This document shows, one piece after another, positions 33,601-43,600 of a stretch of 64,000 nt of DNA. Under the pieces are notes generated by a model. The model was not told the DNA's origin, did not search any database, and saw nothing but the letters and a program-made list of their open reading frames with translations. Position 1 is the stretch's first letter; the number at the start of each line of letters is the position of its first letter. The position numbers and the translations under genes were made by a program. Source of the DNA: Aliitabrizicola sp031408575. GTDB lineage: Bacteria; Pseudomonadota; Alphaproteobacteria; Rhodobacterales; Rhodobacteraceae. The stretch lies in assembly GCA_031408575.1 (NCBI GenBank), contig JANNWS010000146.1, positions 14,748-78,747 of the forward strand, given 5' to 3'.

Positions 33601-34010
33601 TCGCCGCCTTCTTTCAAGGTATCGTCGTCCAGGCTGAACATCGCCATGTAGCCGTCGCGGTTGATCCCGCCAAGCGCCGCCCGCAGCACAGTTTCGGGCA
33701 GCGGCGCGCCCGTGGCATCAAGCAGCGCGTTTTGCTGTTTCTTGATCCGAGAGACGGTCAGTGACCGACCTTCGAGATCAAGCGTGGCACCGATTTTCAT
33801 CGTCGGATAGGGATGCAGGAAATCATAGGTGCTGCGCGGCTCGATGCCATAAAGCAGATCAAGCCAGGCCGAAAACAGCGTGGATTTTCCCGCTTCGTTG
33901 CGCCCGTAGACGATGTGCAGATCAGGCTCTCCCGGTGCCGGGGCGGGCAGATCGAGGGTTGCATCGGTAAAGCGGCCATACCGCGCAAGATCAAGCCGGG
34001 CAATGCGCAT
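30609..34010 (-). CDS. SbcC/YhaN-like SMC-type ATPase
   Basis: 1133 residues. Walker A VYGRNEAGKSTLFSAW (about residues 34-42) is followed by an EPRSTYDFLHPYPTMKIGA region typical of YhaN. Residues about 170-950 are alanine/arginine/glutamate-rich coiled coils. The C-terminus has the signature HLSKGTRFQLYLALR and Walker B VPFIADDIMETFDN, then LTHHAHL. Such ATPases pair with an Mre11-like nuclease to process DNA ends. Its ATG forms TGATG with the nuclease gene upstream. Confidence 0.85.
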   Translation of the reverse strand: MRIARLDLARYGRFTDATLDLPAPAPGEPDLHIVYGRNEAGKSTLFSAWLDLLYGIEPRSTYDFLHPYPTMKIGATLDLEGRSLTVSRIKKQQNALLDATGAPLPETVLRAALGGINRDGYMAMFSLDDDTLKEGGESILASQGDFGQLLFSASAGLAGLTGTLDALRAESESFHRPRAQKTRLREMRAELDALDARLRDLDTGASENARLIAAEAAATAAHRAAEAALADTTARLAATHRSLAALPTLARLHRTEAELATLPDLPALPDGWFTELPDLARDATDTAARIEEAGTIIATLEARLAELRPDPEALALIPRLADLAPLKAARDTATADLPQRRTEADDAARNVAALLHRLGQPTAEPQGLLLDAAMMATLRAQLAARSGVLAALSAAGVEVDAARRTAADAEARFQAVGTAPAPAALAALLARLRAHDPAQALRLARRDDAQAQTTLATRLAALAPWRGSGAALAALTTPSRDQLDRIARETEAATLALHAAQAETARLRTGVSALADQAPNPAPALSELRLSTLRTEREALWAAHRKTLTAQTADAFEAALRRDDLAQIRRLEGHAEATRLAQALANLDQTRTALALAEAQQAQCAITLDSHRATLAALIRGLSTDLPREMSLPALRDWLVLRAPAVEAQAACDVAQTALRLADCDAAEAAAALAAALDHPPAPFDALLAEAETRLAAATKAQALHEIAAAAARDRARRDEDLDRATAAEAAWSAAWAATAGKTWLGRRADPATLPAVLATLDALTLATGTHAALADRIAKMEANLSAFAAALALLAPGTAEADASTAYATLDARAAQATTAARTQHDTQAELDAKRTRLSDLHRAATRTSVRITVMAQHFGVQTLDDLTSQLTTAAHAASLRAEAATHADTLCETLGSTSSDAARAVLEATDRASLDHADATLTAARQRQSAEAQENYAVLSDLRRQLAAIGGDDAVARLQTDREALLLAMAEEATVWLRLRLGLLATDTALRAYRDGHRSAMLNRASQAFAAISENAYSGLATHPDRDREQLVAIAANGASKQAQHLSKGTRFQLYLALRVAGFHEFAQNRPTVPFIADDIMETFDNGRAAQSFAVLSDMARVGQVIYLTHHAHLCDIARTVTPGVRVHDLR

Positions 34011-35254
34011 CAGCTACCCTCGGGCAGCATGTGCAGGCGGGCCAGCACATCGGCAGCCCCGTCGCGCAAAAGGGCCGCGCGCAGGTTTGCGGCGGTGGCA
34101 GGGTCGTCGCCGAAAAGACCGCGCAGATCGCGGGGCAGGGCGCGCGACAACTCATCCGCAATTTCGGCCAGATCGGCATCGGGGGGCGTGGCCTTTGCGA
34201 TCAGACTTTCAAGATCGGCCAGTGCGCCGGTCTCGGCGGTCGGCGCATCATGGGTCAGCGCGCTGCCTAGTGTCTCGATCCAGACGCTGCCGATCCCGTC
34301 TGCTACCTGCCGCGCCTGTTCCATCAGCAGGTCAAGATCACGCCGGACACGCCACGCAAGCGGGCTTGCGCCGGTCAGGCCCAGCCGCAGCACCAGATGA
34401 TCGCCCGTCAGATCCCGCCTTGCGCCGTGGATCGCGGCCCCCAGTGCCCTGACCAGATCAGGCCAGTCGGCAAGGCCGTCTGCCGCAATCAGGGTCCTCT
34501 CGAACCGGGCGATCGCCAGCGGGCGCATTTGGGTTGTGGTAGTGCCGTCGTCGGCCATGGTCACCAGGGTCACCGATTTTTCGCCCGCCTCGCCGATGTC
34601 GCGGCCCTGCGGCATACCCGGCATCACCACGGTGGTACGGCCCGGATATTCGGCGCGGACATGCACATGGCCAAGCGCCCAATAGTCAAAGCCGGTCTGT
34701 TGCAGGGCGGCCAGCGAACAGGGCGCATAGGGATCATGGCCGGGCGCACCGGCAAGGCTGGTATGCAGCATCCCGATATTGAACGCATCAGGCAGGGGCG
34801 CCGGAAACTGCCCCAACAGGCTGTCAGGGGCATGAGGTTTGGCAAAGCTGATGCCGTGGATCGCCACAGCTTGCCCGCCGGTTTCCGAAAATACGGTGTC
34901 CGCCTTGGCACCGAAAACCTTGACCGATGGCGGCAGCACAAGCTCTCGCGTCAGCCGCGACAGCGCATCATGATTGCCCCGGATCACATAGGTATTAATC
35001 GCCGCCGCGTCGAGTCGCCCAAGCTGGTCTGCCAGAAAGCGTGCCGTCTTCATCGATGTCTGATCGCCGTCATAAAGATCGCCCGCGATCAGCAAGGCAT
35101 CGACGCGTTCGGCAAGGCAAAGGTCTACAATGCGGACAAACACCGCCCGTGTCGCCGCCCCGATCAGATCAGCCAGCGCAGGATCCCGCAGGGCAAGCGA
35201 TTTCAACGGGCTGTCAAGGTGCAGATCGGCGGTATGCAGGAAACGGAATGGCAC
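34010..35254 (-). CDS. SbcD/YhaO-like DNA repair exonuclease
   Basis: 414-residue calcineurin-like phosphoesterase. Metal-binding motifs are visible in order: FLHTADLHLDSPL, LLIAGDLYDGD, VIRGNHDALS, GMLHTS and ALGHVHV. With the adjacent coiled-coil ATPase it forms a Mre11-Rad50-like complex, nearer to YhaO/YhaN than classic SbcCD. First gene of a two-gene operon, reading away from tRNA-Cys with a 91-base gap. Confidence 0.88.
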   Translation of the reverse strand: MPFRFLHTADLHLDSPLKSLALRDPALADLIGAATRAVFVRIVDLCLAERVDALLIAGDLYDGDQTSMKTARFLADQLGRLDAAAINTYVIRGNHDALSRLTRELVLPPSVKVFGAKADTVFSETGGQAVAIHGISFAKPHAPDSLLGQFPAPLPDAFNIGMLHTSLAGAPGHDPYAPCSLAALQQTGFDYWALGHVHVRAEYPGRTTVVMPGMPQGRDIGEAGEKSVTLVTMADDGTTTTQMRPLAIARFERTLIAADGLADWPDLVRALGAAIHGARRDLTGDHLVLRLGLTGASPLAWRVRRDLDLLMEQARQVADGIGSVWIETLGSALTHDAPTAETGALADLESLIAKATPPDADLAEIADELSRALPRDLRGLFGDDPATAANLRAALLRDGAADVLARLHMLPEGS

Positions 35255-35345
35255 GGCGACCTACAGTTTGGACGGCTGTCCCCACTGTTGCCGACCGGGT
35301 GGGGCCTTGTCAAAGCCCGGTCGTGCGATGATTGAAAAGTTCCTC

Positions 35346-35419
35346 TGGAGGCGGGTACCGGAATCGAACCGGTCTTCTCGGATTTGCAATCCGGTGCATA
35401 GCCTGCCTGCCCACCCGCC
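35346..35419 (-). tRNA. tRNA-Cys(GCA)
   Basis: 74 nt with encoded CCA. Acceptor GGCGGGT/ACCCGCC with discriminator T; anticodon stem CCGGA/TCCGA-like around loop TTGCAAA gives anticodon GCA; T-arm CCGGT-TCGATTC-CGG region. No second copy of its 3' end was seen, so there is no sign of an element inserted here. Confidence 0.93.
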
Positions 35420-35715
35420 CTCTGCCGAGGTCGGGATTGCTTTAATGGATGCGTCCGCGCGACGCAAGAGCGGCAAGCCGGGGGCTGTGCGAAAGGGGTG
35501 GCGGGCAGGGTGGTCTGGCAGCCTTGGGAGTCGGTCGCGAGGGTCGCACCCGATGACGGCAATGGCCGGTCCTTGTTGTTCCGGCAGGCGGACCGTCGGC
35601 GGAGTGTTGCGCAAACAGCGGTCGCACAGCCACCGCAGCGGCATGCGGGATAGCGCGCCGCTTGTCAGTGCGACCTGCGCGCCATGACCCGTGGGCAGGA
35701 GACGTGGGATTGGCG

Positions 35716-37896
35716 CTATTTCCCCCGCACCAGTTTCTCTGCGGCTGCGCTGATACTTGCGGCTGAGGGGAGTGTTGCCGCATAGGCCGGGCCGGTGGCG
35801 ATGAAGCTGTCTTCGGCGGTGAGGCGCGCAAAGCTGGGGTGGCGTGCTTCGGCCAAACACGCCATCAGCGCCTCGGCCGGGCCGCCCGAGCGGCGGCATT
35901 CATCGACGATCAGGACATGGGCGCAGTTTTCGGTGGCCCGGCGCAGCGCGGCCTCGGGCAGCGGGGAAAGCCAGCGCAGATCAATGATCCTCAGGTCGAT
36001 GCCGGCGGTGCGCAGGGCCGGCTCGGCCTGCCGGGCAAGGTAGTGGCCGTTGCCATAGGTAACGATGGCAAGGTCGGTGCCGGTGCCATGCTGGCCGATC
36101 TGACCCAGCGGAATACGAGCGTCGACGGCGGGGTAGGCCGTCATCCAGAGGCCGTCTTTTTCGGTATGGAGATCGCGCAACGGGTAAAGTGCAATGGGTT
36201 CAAGGAACACCACCACCCGTTGTTCCTCGCGCGCAAGTCGCACGCACTCCCGTAGCATCGTGGCGGCATCGGCACCTGTCGACGGGCAGGCGAGGATCAG
36301 GCCGGGGATGTCGCGCAGCACGGCGATGGAGTTGTCATTGTGGAAATGGCCGCCAAAGCCCTTCTGATAGCCCAGCCCCGCGATGCGGATGACCATCGGG
36401 TTGGTAAACTGGCCGTCGGAAAAGAACGGCAGGGTGGCGGCCTCGCCCCGCAGCTGATCTTCGGCATTGTGCAGATAGGCCAGGAACTGAATCTCGGGCA
36501 GCGGAACAAATCCGTTCTGCGCCATGCCGATCGCCAACCCGAGGATGGATTGCTCATCCAGAATCGTGTCGATGACGCGGCTGGCACCGAACCGGGCGTG
36601 GAGTTTCTGTGTCACGCCATAGACGCCGCCTTTGCGACCCACATCCTCGCCCATCAGAACCGTTTCGGGATGGGTCAGCATAAGGTCGGTCAGCGCCCAG
36701 TTGATCAGGCGCGCCATCGGCTGGGGCTCGTTCAGCGCTTCGGTACCGAAAGCTGTCGTGCGGGCCAAGGGCGTGGGGCCGTTCGTGGGGGTGTTGGTGC
36801 GGGGTGGCGGGATCAGGCTGGCCATGACCTGCGTTGCGGTTTGCAGGCGGGGGCGGGTGATGACCTCGGCTGCAAGATCGGCCACCTCGGCCGCAGTGTC
36901 GGAATAGATCGTCAGGGCGTGTTCGGGCGTCAGCGCGTCTGACTGGTGCAGCAGGCGGACGGTGTGAAGCAGCGGGTCGTTCGCCTCGTCCGCCTCCACC
37001 TCGTCACGGGGCAGGTAGGTGGTCGGCACATCTGCCCCGGCATGGCCATAAAGGCGCACGGTGCGCAGGTGCAAAAAGACCGGCTTGCGGCGGATGCGTG
37101 CGATGTCGGCAGCCTTGGTGGCCACGCGGAACGTGTCGAACAGATCAAGCCCGTCGGCTTTAAGGTATGTCAGGCCGGGGCGGGCGGAAAAGCTCGCCTC
37201 GATCCAGCCGGGCGGCGTTTTCGTGGAAATGCCGATGCCGTTGTCTTCGCAGATGAACAGGATCGGCAGGGGAATGCCCTTGAAGGCCGTCCATTGCGCG
37301 GTGTTGAAGGCCCCCTGTGCGGTAGAATGGTTTGCCGAGGCGTCCCCGAACGACGCCACGATGATCGCATCATCTGGCAGCAGGCGGTGTTCGGGCGGGT
37401 TGCGGCGCGCGATGCCAATCGAAAAGGCCGCCCCGACGGCCTTGGGCAGGTGGCTTGCGATGGTGGAGGTTTGCGGCGGGACCATTAGCGCGCGCGACCC
37501 CAGCACCTTGTGCCGCCCGCCCGAAATCGGGTCTTCGGCGGCGGCGGCGAAGGACAACAGCATGTCGCGGGCGGGGGTCTGGCCCGGCACCTGATGGGAG
37601 CGGGCGATCTGGAACGCGGCATCGCGGTAATGCAGGAATGCCATGTCGGTGGGGCGCAGGGCGGCGGCGACGGCGGCCATGCCTTCATGGCCGGAGGAGC
37701 CGATGGTGTAAAACCCCTGACCGGCGCGCTGCATCACACGGGCCTGCCGGTCGAGCGCGCGGCTAAGGCACTGGGCGCGGTAGAGGCTGACGGCGAGATC
37801 GGCGGTCAGCGGGCCGGACGGTGGCGGGCCAACGGGAAAGTCCCGCGCCGCCAAGCGGCGCAGGAAATTATCGTGGACGATATCGGCACGGTCCAT
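35716..37896 (-). CDS. Fused alpha-beta 2-oxoacid dehydrogenase E1 (TPP-dependent)
   Basis: 726 residues. The first half is an E1-alpha domain (YTIGSSGHEGMAAVAAALRP; TPP motif SFGDASANHSTAQGAFNTA). The second half, after a proline-rich linker near 385-400, is an E1-beta domain (VLMGEDVGRKGGVYGVTQKL, then DTILDEQSILGLAIGMAQNG; AIVTYGNGHYLA). The ATG at 37896 is preferred, since upstream starts read through palindromic repeats. It follows gcdH with a 78-base gap, so it may be the 2-oxoadipate dehydrogenase component producing glutaryl-CoA for GcdH (inference). E2 and E3 are not in the window. Confidence 0.82.
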   Translation of the reverse strand: MDRADIVHDNFLRRLAARDFPVGPPPSGPLTADLAVSLYRAQCLSRALDRQARVMQRAGQGFYTIGSSGHEGMAAVAAALRPTDMAFLHYRDAAFQIARSHQVPGQTPARDMLLSFAAAAEDPISGGRHKVLGSRALMVPPQTSTIASHLPKAVGAAFSIGIARRNPPEHRLLPDDAIIVASFGDASANHSTAQGAFNTAQWTAFKGIPLPILFICEDNGIGISTKTPPGWIEASFSARPGLTYLKADGLDLFDTFRVATKAADIARIRRKPVFLHLRTVRLYGHAGADVPTTYLPRDEVEADEANDPLLHTVRLLHQSDALTPEHALTIYSDTAAEVADLAAEVITRPRLQTATQVMASLIPPPRTNTPTNGPTPLARTTAFGTEALNEPQPMARLINWALTDLMLTHPETVLMGEDVGRKGGVYGVTQKLHARFGASRVIDTILDEQSILGLAIGMAQNGFVPLPEIQFLAYLHNAEDQLRGEAATLPFFSDGQFTNPMVIRIAGLGYQKGFGGHFHNDNSIAVLRDIPGLILACPSTGADAATMLRECVRLAREEQRVVVFLEPIALYPLRDLHTEKDGLWMTAYPAVDARIPLGQIGQHGTGTDLAIVTYGNGHYLARQAEPALRTAGIDLRIIDLRWLSPLPEAALRRATENCAHVLIVDECRRSGGPAEALMACLAEARHPSFARLTAEDSFIATGPAYAATLPSAASISAAAEKLVRGK

Positions 37897-37921
37897 GGCG
37901 GCATCACTCGGGCTGGGGACG

Positions 37922-37966
37922 CAAAATCCTTCAAAGGATTTTGGCAAAAGTTTTCGAAAACTTTTG
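37922..37966. repeat. Two adjacent perfect palindromes between gcdH and the E1 gene
   Basis: Arms CAAAATCCTT (37922-37931) and AAGGATTTTG (37934-37943) with a two-base loop, then a 22-bp uninterrupted palindrome at 37945-37966 (half-site CAAAAGTTTTC). Both are A/T-rich in a GC-rich setting. They may act as an attenuator or mRNA-end signal within the operon. Confidence 0.75.
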
Positions 37967-37974
37967 GCTTCGCC

Positions 37975-39198
37975 TCAGAAAAACGCCTGCAACCCTGTCT
38001 GCGCCCGACCGAGGATCAACGCATGCACATCATGCGTGCCTTCATAGGTGTTGACCGTTTCAAGGTTCACCATGTGGCGCATGATCTGGAAATCTTCGGA
38101 AATGCCGTTGCCACCATGCATGTCGCGCGCCATCCGCGCGATATCCAACGCCTTGCCGCAGTTGTTGCGCTTCATCAGGCTGATCATCTCGGGGGCTGCG
38201 CGACCGTCATCCATCAACCGCCCGAGGCGCAGCGAGCCTTGCAGGCCAAGCGCGATTTCGGTCATCATGTTGGCAAGTTTCAGCTGGAAAAGCTGCGTCT
38301 GGGCCAGCGGACGCCCGAACTGGTGGCGGTCCAACCCGTATTGGCGGGCCGCGTGCCAGCAGAATTCGGCCGCCCCCATGACACCCCAGGAAATGCCATA
38401 GCGGGCGCGGTTGAGGCATCCGAACGGGCCTTTCAGCCCCTCGACATTCGGCAGCAGCGCATCCTCGCCGACCTCGACACCCTGCATCACGATTTCGCCG
38501 GTGATCGAGGCGCGCAACGACAGCTTGCCGCCGATCTTTGGCGCGGAAAGCCCGGCCATGCCCTTTTCCAGCACGAAGCCCTTGATTTTGCCGCCATGCG
38601 CTTCGGACTTTGCCCAGATCACGAACACATCGGCGATGGGCGAGTTGGAAATCCACATCTTTGCGCCGGTCAGCACATAGCCGTTGGCGGTTTTCTTCGC
38701 CACGGTCTTCATGCCCGACGGGTCAGACCCCGCATCGGGTTCGGTCAGGCCGAAACAGCCGATCAGCTTGCCTGACGCAAGGCCGGGCAGGTATTTCATC
38801 CGCTGCGCCTCGGTGCCGTAAGCGTAGATCGGATACATCACCAGACTGGATTGCACGCTCATCATCGAACGATAGCCGCTGTCCACCCGCTCCACCTCGC
38901 GCGCGATCAGGCCGTAGGCGACGTAAGAGGCTCCAAGTCCGCCGTATTGCTCCGGCACGGTGGCCCCCAGCAGTCCCATCTCGCCCATTTCGGCAAAGAT
39001 GCCGGCGTCGGTCTTTTCTTCGCGGTAGGCGGCGATGATGCGGGGTTGCAGCTTTTCGGCGGCAAAGGCGCGGGCGGCGTCACGCAGCATCCGCTCTTCC
39101 TCGGTCAGTTGGTCTTCCAGACGGAACGGATCCTGCCAGTCGAATTGGTCAAGGTCGGGCGCGTCCTTGCGGCTGGTGACGGGTTTCTGCATGGTCAT
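37975..39198 (-). CDS. gcdH: Glutaryl-CoA dehydrogenase
   Basis: 407-residue FAD acyl-CoA dehydrogenase that oxidises and decarboxylates glutaryl-CoA to crotonyl-CoA in lysine/tryptophan breakdown. GCFGLTEPDAGSDPSGM and WISNSPIADVFVIWAK form the FAD/substrate region, RYGISWGVMGAAEFCWHAAR is GCDH-like, and NTYEGTHDVHALILGR bears the catalytic glutamate. AAGGAA precedes the ATG at 39198. Confidence 0.93.
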   Translation of the reverse strand: MTMQKPVTSRKDAPDLDQFDWQDPFRLEDQLTEEERMLRDAARAFAAEKLQPRIIAAYREEKTDAGIFAEMGEMGLLGATVPEQYGGLGASYVAYGLIAREVERVDSGYRSMMSVQSSLVMYPIYAYGTEAQRMKYLPGLASGKLIGCFGLTEPDAGSDPSGMKTVAKKTANGYVLTGAKMWISNSPIADVFVIWAKSEAHGGKIKGFVLEKGMAGLSAPKIGGKLSLRASITGEIVMQGVEVGEDALLPNVEGLKGPFGCLNRARYGISWGVMGAAEFCWHAARQYGLDRHQFGRPLAQTQLFQLKLANMMTEIALGLQGSLRLGRLMDDGRAAPEMISLMKRNNCGKALDIARMARDMHGGNGISEDFQIMRHMVNLETVNTYEGTHDVHALILGRAQTGLQAFF

Positions 39199-39251
39199 GA
39201 CATTTCCTTCATGCGGGCGGGCGATGGTCCGACTTTTGCCCTTTATTCCAG

Positions 39252-39267
39252 AATTCATCCCTGAAAT
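39252..39267. promoter_or_regulatory. Possible LysR-type operator in the gcdH/LysR gap
   Basis: TTCA (39254-39257) and TGAA (39262-39265) form a small dyad with a four-base spacer, extended imperfectly to AATTCA/TGAAAT. It sits in the 107-base divergent region where a LysR regulator would bind. Weak evidence by itself. Confidence 0.35.
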
Positions 39268-39305
39268 ACATCGAAACTATGGTCTGGGTGTATGAGTAAA
39301 CCGCA

Positions 39306-40214
39306 ATGATCGCACCGCGCCGCTATCTGCCCACGATCGCCTCGCTGCTGGCGCTTGAGGCGCTTGACCGGCTTGGCAGCGCCTCGGCGGCGGCCGAGGA
39401 GCTTTCCCTGACCCAAAGCGCCATCAGCCGGCAATTGCAGGTGCTGGAGGGGCAGATGGGCGTGCAACTGCTGCTGCGCGACCGCAAGCAGTTGCGTCTG
39501 ACTCCCGCCGCGCGCGACTATGTGCGGCAGGTTCGCAGCATGTTGCAGCAACTGGCGCAGGCATCGCTGAAGTTGCGCGCCAATCCGACCGGGGGCAGCC
39601 TGAACCTTGCCATTCTGCCCGCCTTCGGGATGCACTGGCTGGCGCCGCGTCTGGCGGATTTCGCGCGCCGCCACCCCGAGGTGACGGTGAACCTGTCCAC
39701 CCGGTTGCGGCCCTTTGATTTTGAGGCGGAAAGCTTTGATGCGGCGATCCACTATGGCCAAAGGGATTGGCCGGAGGTGGACTATCTGCCGTTGATGACG
39801 GAACAGGTGGTGCCGGTCTGCGCCCCCGGACTGCTGGCGGCGATGCCGGCCAGCGCCGCGGCGCTGACGGCGCATCCGCTGCTGTATCTGGAAACGCGGC
39901 CCGACGCGTGGGAGCGGTGGATGGTGGCGCAGGGCGTGGTGGCCGCGATGCCGCGCGGCATGATCTTTGACCAGTTCGCCACGATGACGCAGGCGGCGAT
40001 CCACGGGCTGGGAATAGCGTTACTGCCGACCTATCTGGCCGAGCGCGAGCTGGCCGAGGGGCGGTTGGTTGTGGCCTTCGGAACCACATTGCAGAGCGTT
40101 GGCAGTTACTACCTTGTCTGGCCAAAGAACCGGCCCGGTCGTCAGCCGCTGCTGTCGTTCCGGGGCTGGCTGGCGGGGCAGATATCAGCAGTCCCGTTGT
40201 CGCAAAGCGGGTGA
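39306..40214 (+). CDS. LysR-family regulator (GcdR/GcvA-like)
   Basis: 302 residues. The N-terminal helix-turn-helix ALDRLGSASAAAEELSLTQS-AISRQLQVLE is followed by a periplasmic-binding-protein-like sensor domain (LNLAILPAFGMHWLAPRLAD, then FDAAIHYGQRDWPEVDYLPL). It is divergent from gcdH with 107 bases between, the standard arrangement for a regulator of glutaryl-CoA dehydrogenase. Confidence 0.88.
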   Translation: MIAPRRYLPTIASLLALEALDRLGSASAAAEELSLTQSAISRQLQVLEGQMGVQLLLRDRKQLRLTPAARDYVRQVRSMLQQLAQASLKLRANPTGGSLNLAILPAFGMHWLAPRLADFARRHPEVTVNLSTRLRPFDFEAESFDAAIHYGQRDWPEVDYLPLMTEQVVPVCAPGLLAAMPASAAALTAHPLLYLETRPDAWERWMVAQGVVAAMPRGMIFDQFATMTQAAIHGLGIALLPTYLAERELAEGRLVVAFGTTLQSVGSYYLVWPKNRPGRQPLLSFRGWLAGQISAVPLSQSG

Positions 40215-40627
40215 TTCGCAATACGCGGTGAAAGGCGCGGGATAGGCACCGCTTGCCCGGCGATTACACTCAAAGGGCGAGTTTTCGCGAAGGGCTTGCA
40301 ACCCGAAAGCCTGTTTGAGTGCTTTCACAGCCACTATCTTGGTGGCCAGAACGGCAGCGCATTGACGATGTGCGGGACGGTCACTTATCCAATCTTTGAC
40401 ACGGTGCGATGATCGACACGTGTAGAGGGGGCTTGACGTTTGTCAACCGAACACGCCGATCATCTTGTGTGCTATCCCGCGAAGCGTACTACAAGCTGCG
40501 TGTCGCGCCGCATCCGAGGCGATGTAGTCAAGGCGCAGATGGTCAGCCCCATGAACTGCTTTACGGCATTGTGCGCCCGAACTGCAGTGTATCGTTCTGA
40601 TGGTCACATGACGCGGGCGGTGGTTCT
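40215..40627. other. Long leader region before the giant secreted protein gene
   Basis: 413 bases without a convincing gene. A perfect dyad TTGAC-GTTT-GTCAA lies at 40433-40446, with the sequence TTGACG at its left end resembling a -35 box. It is therefore a candidate operator-promoter. The sequence is less GC-rich than the neighbours. A long untranslated leader is possible. Confidence 0.45.
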
Positions 40628-43600
40628 TTGATCAGATTTCTTGCCAGGGTATTTGCGACGACACTCGCGCTTGGGTTGTCGACGCCGGCGGCTCAGGCTG
40701 TTGACATCAACAAAAGCTTTTCGCCGACTTTGCGCCTGCCAACCCAATCCAGCCGGGTGAAGGTGGAGTTCATCAACAACCTTGCGTCACCCGCCACCGC
40801 GGCCTCGCTCAGCGATGTCATGCCCAATGGTGTCTTCATTGCCGTGCCGCCCGGACTGACCACGACTTGCGGCGGCACGCCGATTGCATCGAATGGCCCC
40901 TTGTCCGGCACGTTGTCGATATCCGGGGCGACAATTCCGGCCCGCGTGGGTTCGGTGGCCGGAACCTGCTTTGTCGAGGTGAGTGTTTTTGCCGCGTCCC
41001 GTGGTACGTTCATCAACCAGATCCCGCCGAATTCGCTGACCGCGACGCAAGGCGGCTCGCCCATTTCGAATGATCAGCTTGCCGAAGCGACGCTGACAGC
41101 GGTTTTGCAGGATGTCACCGGATCGCTGGGCATTGCGGGCGGGCTGACCACAGTGCAGGGCGGCGAGACGGTGATCCGCACGATCACGTTGACCAATCCC
41201 AATTCGGTGCCGCTGACCGGTACATCCTTTACCCACAACCTTGCGACGCAAGGCGGCTTCAATCTTTTCGCCACCGGACAGCCAACGGCCAACACCTGCG
41301 GCGGCGCTGCGACGACCGCGACCACGGGATCGGGCAATGCAGCGTTCGGACCGTCGTCTATCGTCGCCTTGTCGGGGGGCACAATTCCCGCGAATGGCAG
41401 TTGCACGATCTCATTCCCGGTCACGACCGCACGCAATGTGACGCTGCCCTACAACGACACGCAGACCACCCATGCCATCCCGGCAGGTGCTGTGACCACA
41501 CTGGAAGGTGCGACCAACCTCGCCGCGATAAGTCAGTCGGTTCGCACTGTCAGCGGCATCCGGGTAATCAAGACATTCAACGGCGCATCCACCGGCACAC
41601 TTGATCTGAACACCGCGACCAGTGCGACCCTGACCCTTCAGGTCGAGACGTTCAACGCCCTGCCGGTGTCGAATTTCAACCTGTCCGACCTGATGCCTGC
41701 CGGGTTGCAGGCGACCGCGATCACGCGCAACACCTGCGGCGGCACGACGGGAACAGGTGGCGGCACAAATGTTACCGTCAGCGGAGCCACGTTGTTGGGC
41801 ATCACCACACCGCCTCTGACCGGCACACAAAGTCGCGCCTGCGCGATTGACGCGCGGATCGTGCCGACGTCGTCGGTGCCGGGCAGCTATGTAAACACCA
41901 TTCCCGGCGCAACCGCCGATGGTTTCCAGTTCGCATCGTCGACAGCGACGCTGAATGTCACTGCAACGGCACCCCCCCCTAATCCGCTCAGCGTTACCAA
42001 GGCGTTTCAGCTTGCGGACATCTATCCGGGTGACAGCCAGACCCTGACCTTCACGTTCCGCAACACGTTTGACCAGAATATCCGCAACATCGCGCTGACC
42101 GACAACCTTGTGACGAATGTGACGGCGAACGGCGGGCTGCGGATCGGCGGATCGGGGTTTGTCTCGCAGACCTGCGGCGGGACGGTTTCTGCCGTTCCCG
42201 GCACGTCTGCCATCGCGATTTCCGGGGTTAATCTGGCAATCGGTGCGACGTGCAATGTTGTGGTGCGTGTCACGATGGCGGCGAACGCGCCATCCGACAA
42301 CCGGACCATCGTGAATACCGTTCCGCGCACCCAGATCACGTTTGATCTGATCGGTTTTCCGGGCCAAAATCCGCTGAACGGGGCCAGTGATGATCTGATC
42401 GTTCGCACACCGCTGACACTGGCGAAAAGCTATAGCCCGTCGACCGTGGCCGCGGGCGGTGTCACGCGGTTGCGGATGCAGGTCACCCGCCTGACCCGCG
42501 CCGCATCCAGCACATCGAGCATCGCATTCACCGATGCGTTTCCTGCCAACCATACCATCGCCAATCCTGCCAATGTCGTGAACGAGTGCGGCGGCACGGT
42601 CACCGCAGCGGTCGCGTCGTCTTCCCTGAGCCTGTCCGGGGGTGCCATGGGCGCACCGACCAGTGGCACTTCGATCAACTGTTCCGTCTTCGTCAACGTG
42701 GTGGCACCGGGAACGAATGGCTCTGCCGCGAACACGGTGGCTGCCGGCGCCCTGACCGCGATCGACAGCGGTCAGCCCGCCGGGTTGAACGGGCTTGCCA
42801 CCCAGACCACCAGCAGCGCCACGCTGATCCGTTCTTCATCGCAACTGACGGTGAACAAGGAATTTCTGCCCACAACCGTAAAGGCCGGGCAGGCATCGCG
42901 CGTGCGGATTACGCTGTCGAACACCAACACCGGGTCGGCTTCGCTGACAGGGGTGGGCCTGACCGACAGTTTTGCGACCAGCAACCTGCAACTGACAACA
43001 AACCCAAACCCGACGTTCACCACCACCAGCGCTGTTCCCAACAGCGGTGGATGTTTCGGCGGCAACTATGCGTTCGTGAACGGTCCCGGCGGGTCCATCA
43101 CCCTGTCGGGCGGCCAGATCGGTGCCAACACGACGTGCTACTTCGAATTCAACGTGACCTCGCTTTTGGGCGGGAACGTCCAGAATCGCATTCTGGCGGG
43201 TGATGTCCGGTCGGATCAGGGAACAACGAACGCGCTGGGCGCGGTTGCCACCCTGACAATCGAGCGGGAACTGAATGTCTCCAAAGGCTTCCGGCCAGAA
43301 GTGGTCGAGGCGGGGGCGCAGACGACCCTGGTGATCCAGGTGGTGAACGCAACCGATCTGGCGTTTACCGGATCGTCGACGCAACCGACGCTGATCGACG
43401 CGATGCCGGCGGGGATCACGCTGATTGCCGGAACCCAAGCCACCAGCTGTCCGGGCGGCGTCGCCTCGACGAGCGGCAACAGCATCATCCTGAACGGCGG
43501 GTCGTTTCCTCCGTCCAGCAGTTGCGAGTTGACGGTTCAGGTGCAGACGATCAATCCGGGCCGCTTTACCAACCGGATCGAAACCGGCGATTTGAAAACC

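Noticed and set aside
35420..35715. Possible element or gene between tRNA-Cys and the E1 gene
   Set aside because: No repeated tRNA-Cys 3' end, no integrase, and the frames present have no recognisable motif or ribosome-binding site.
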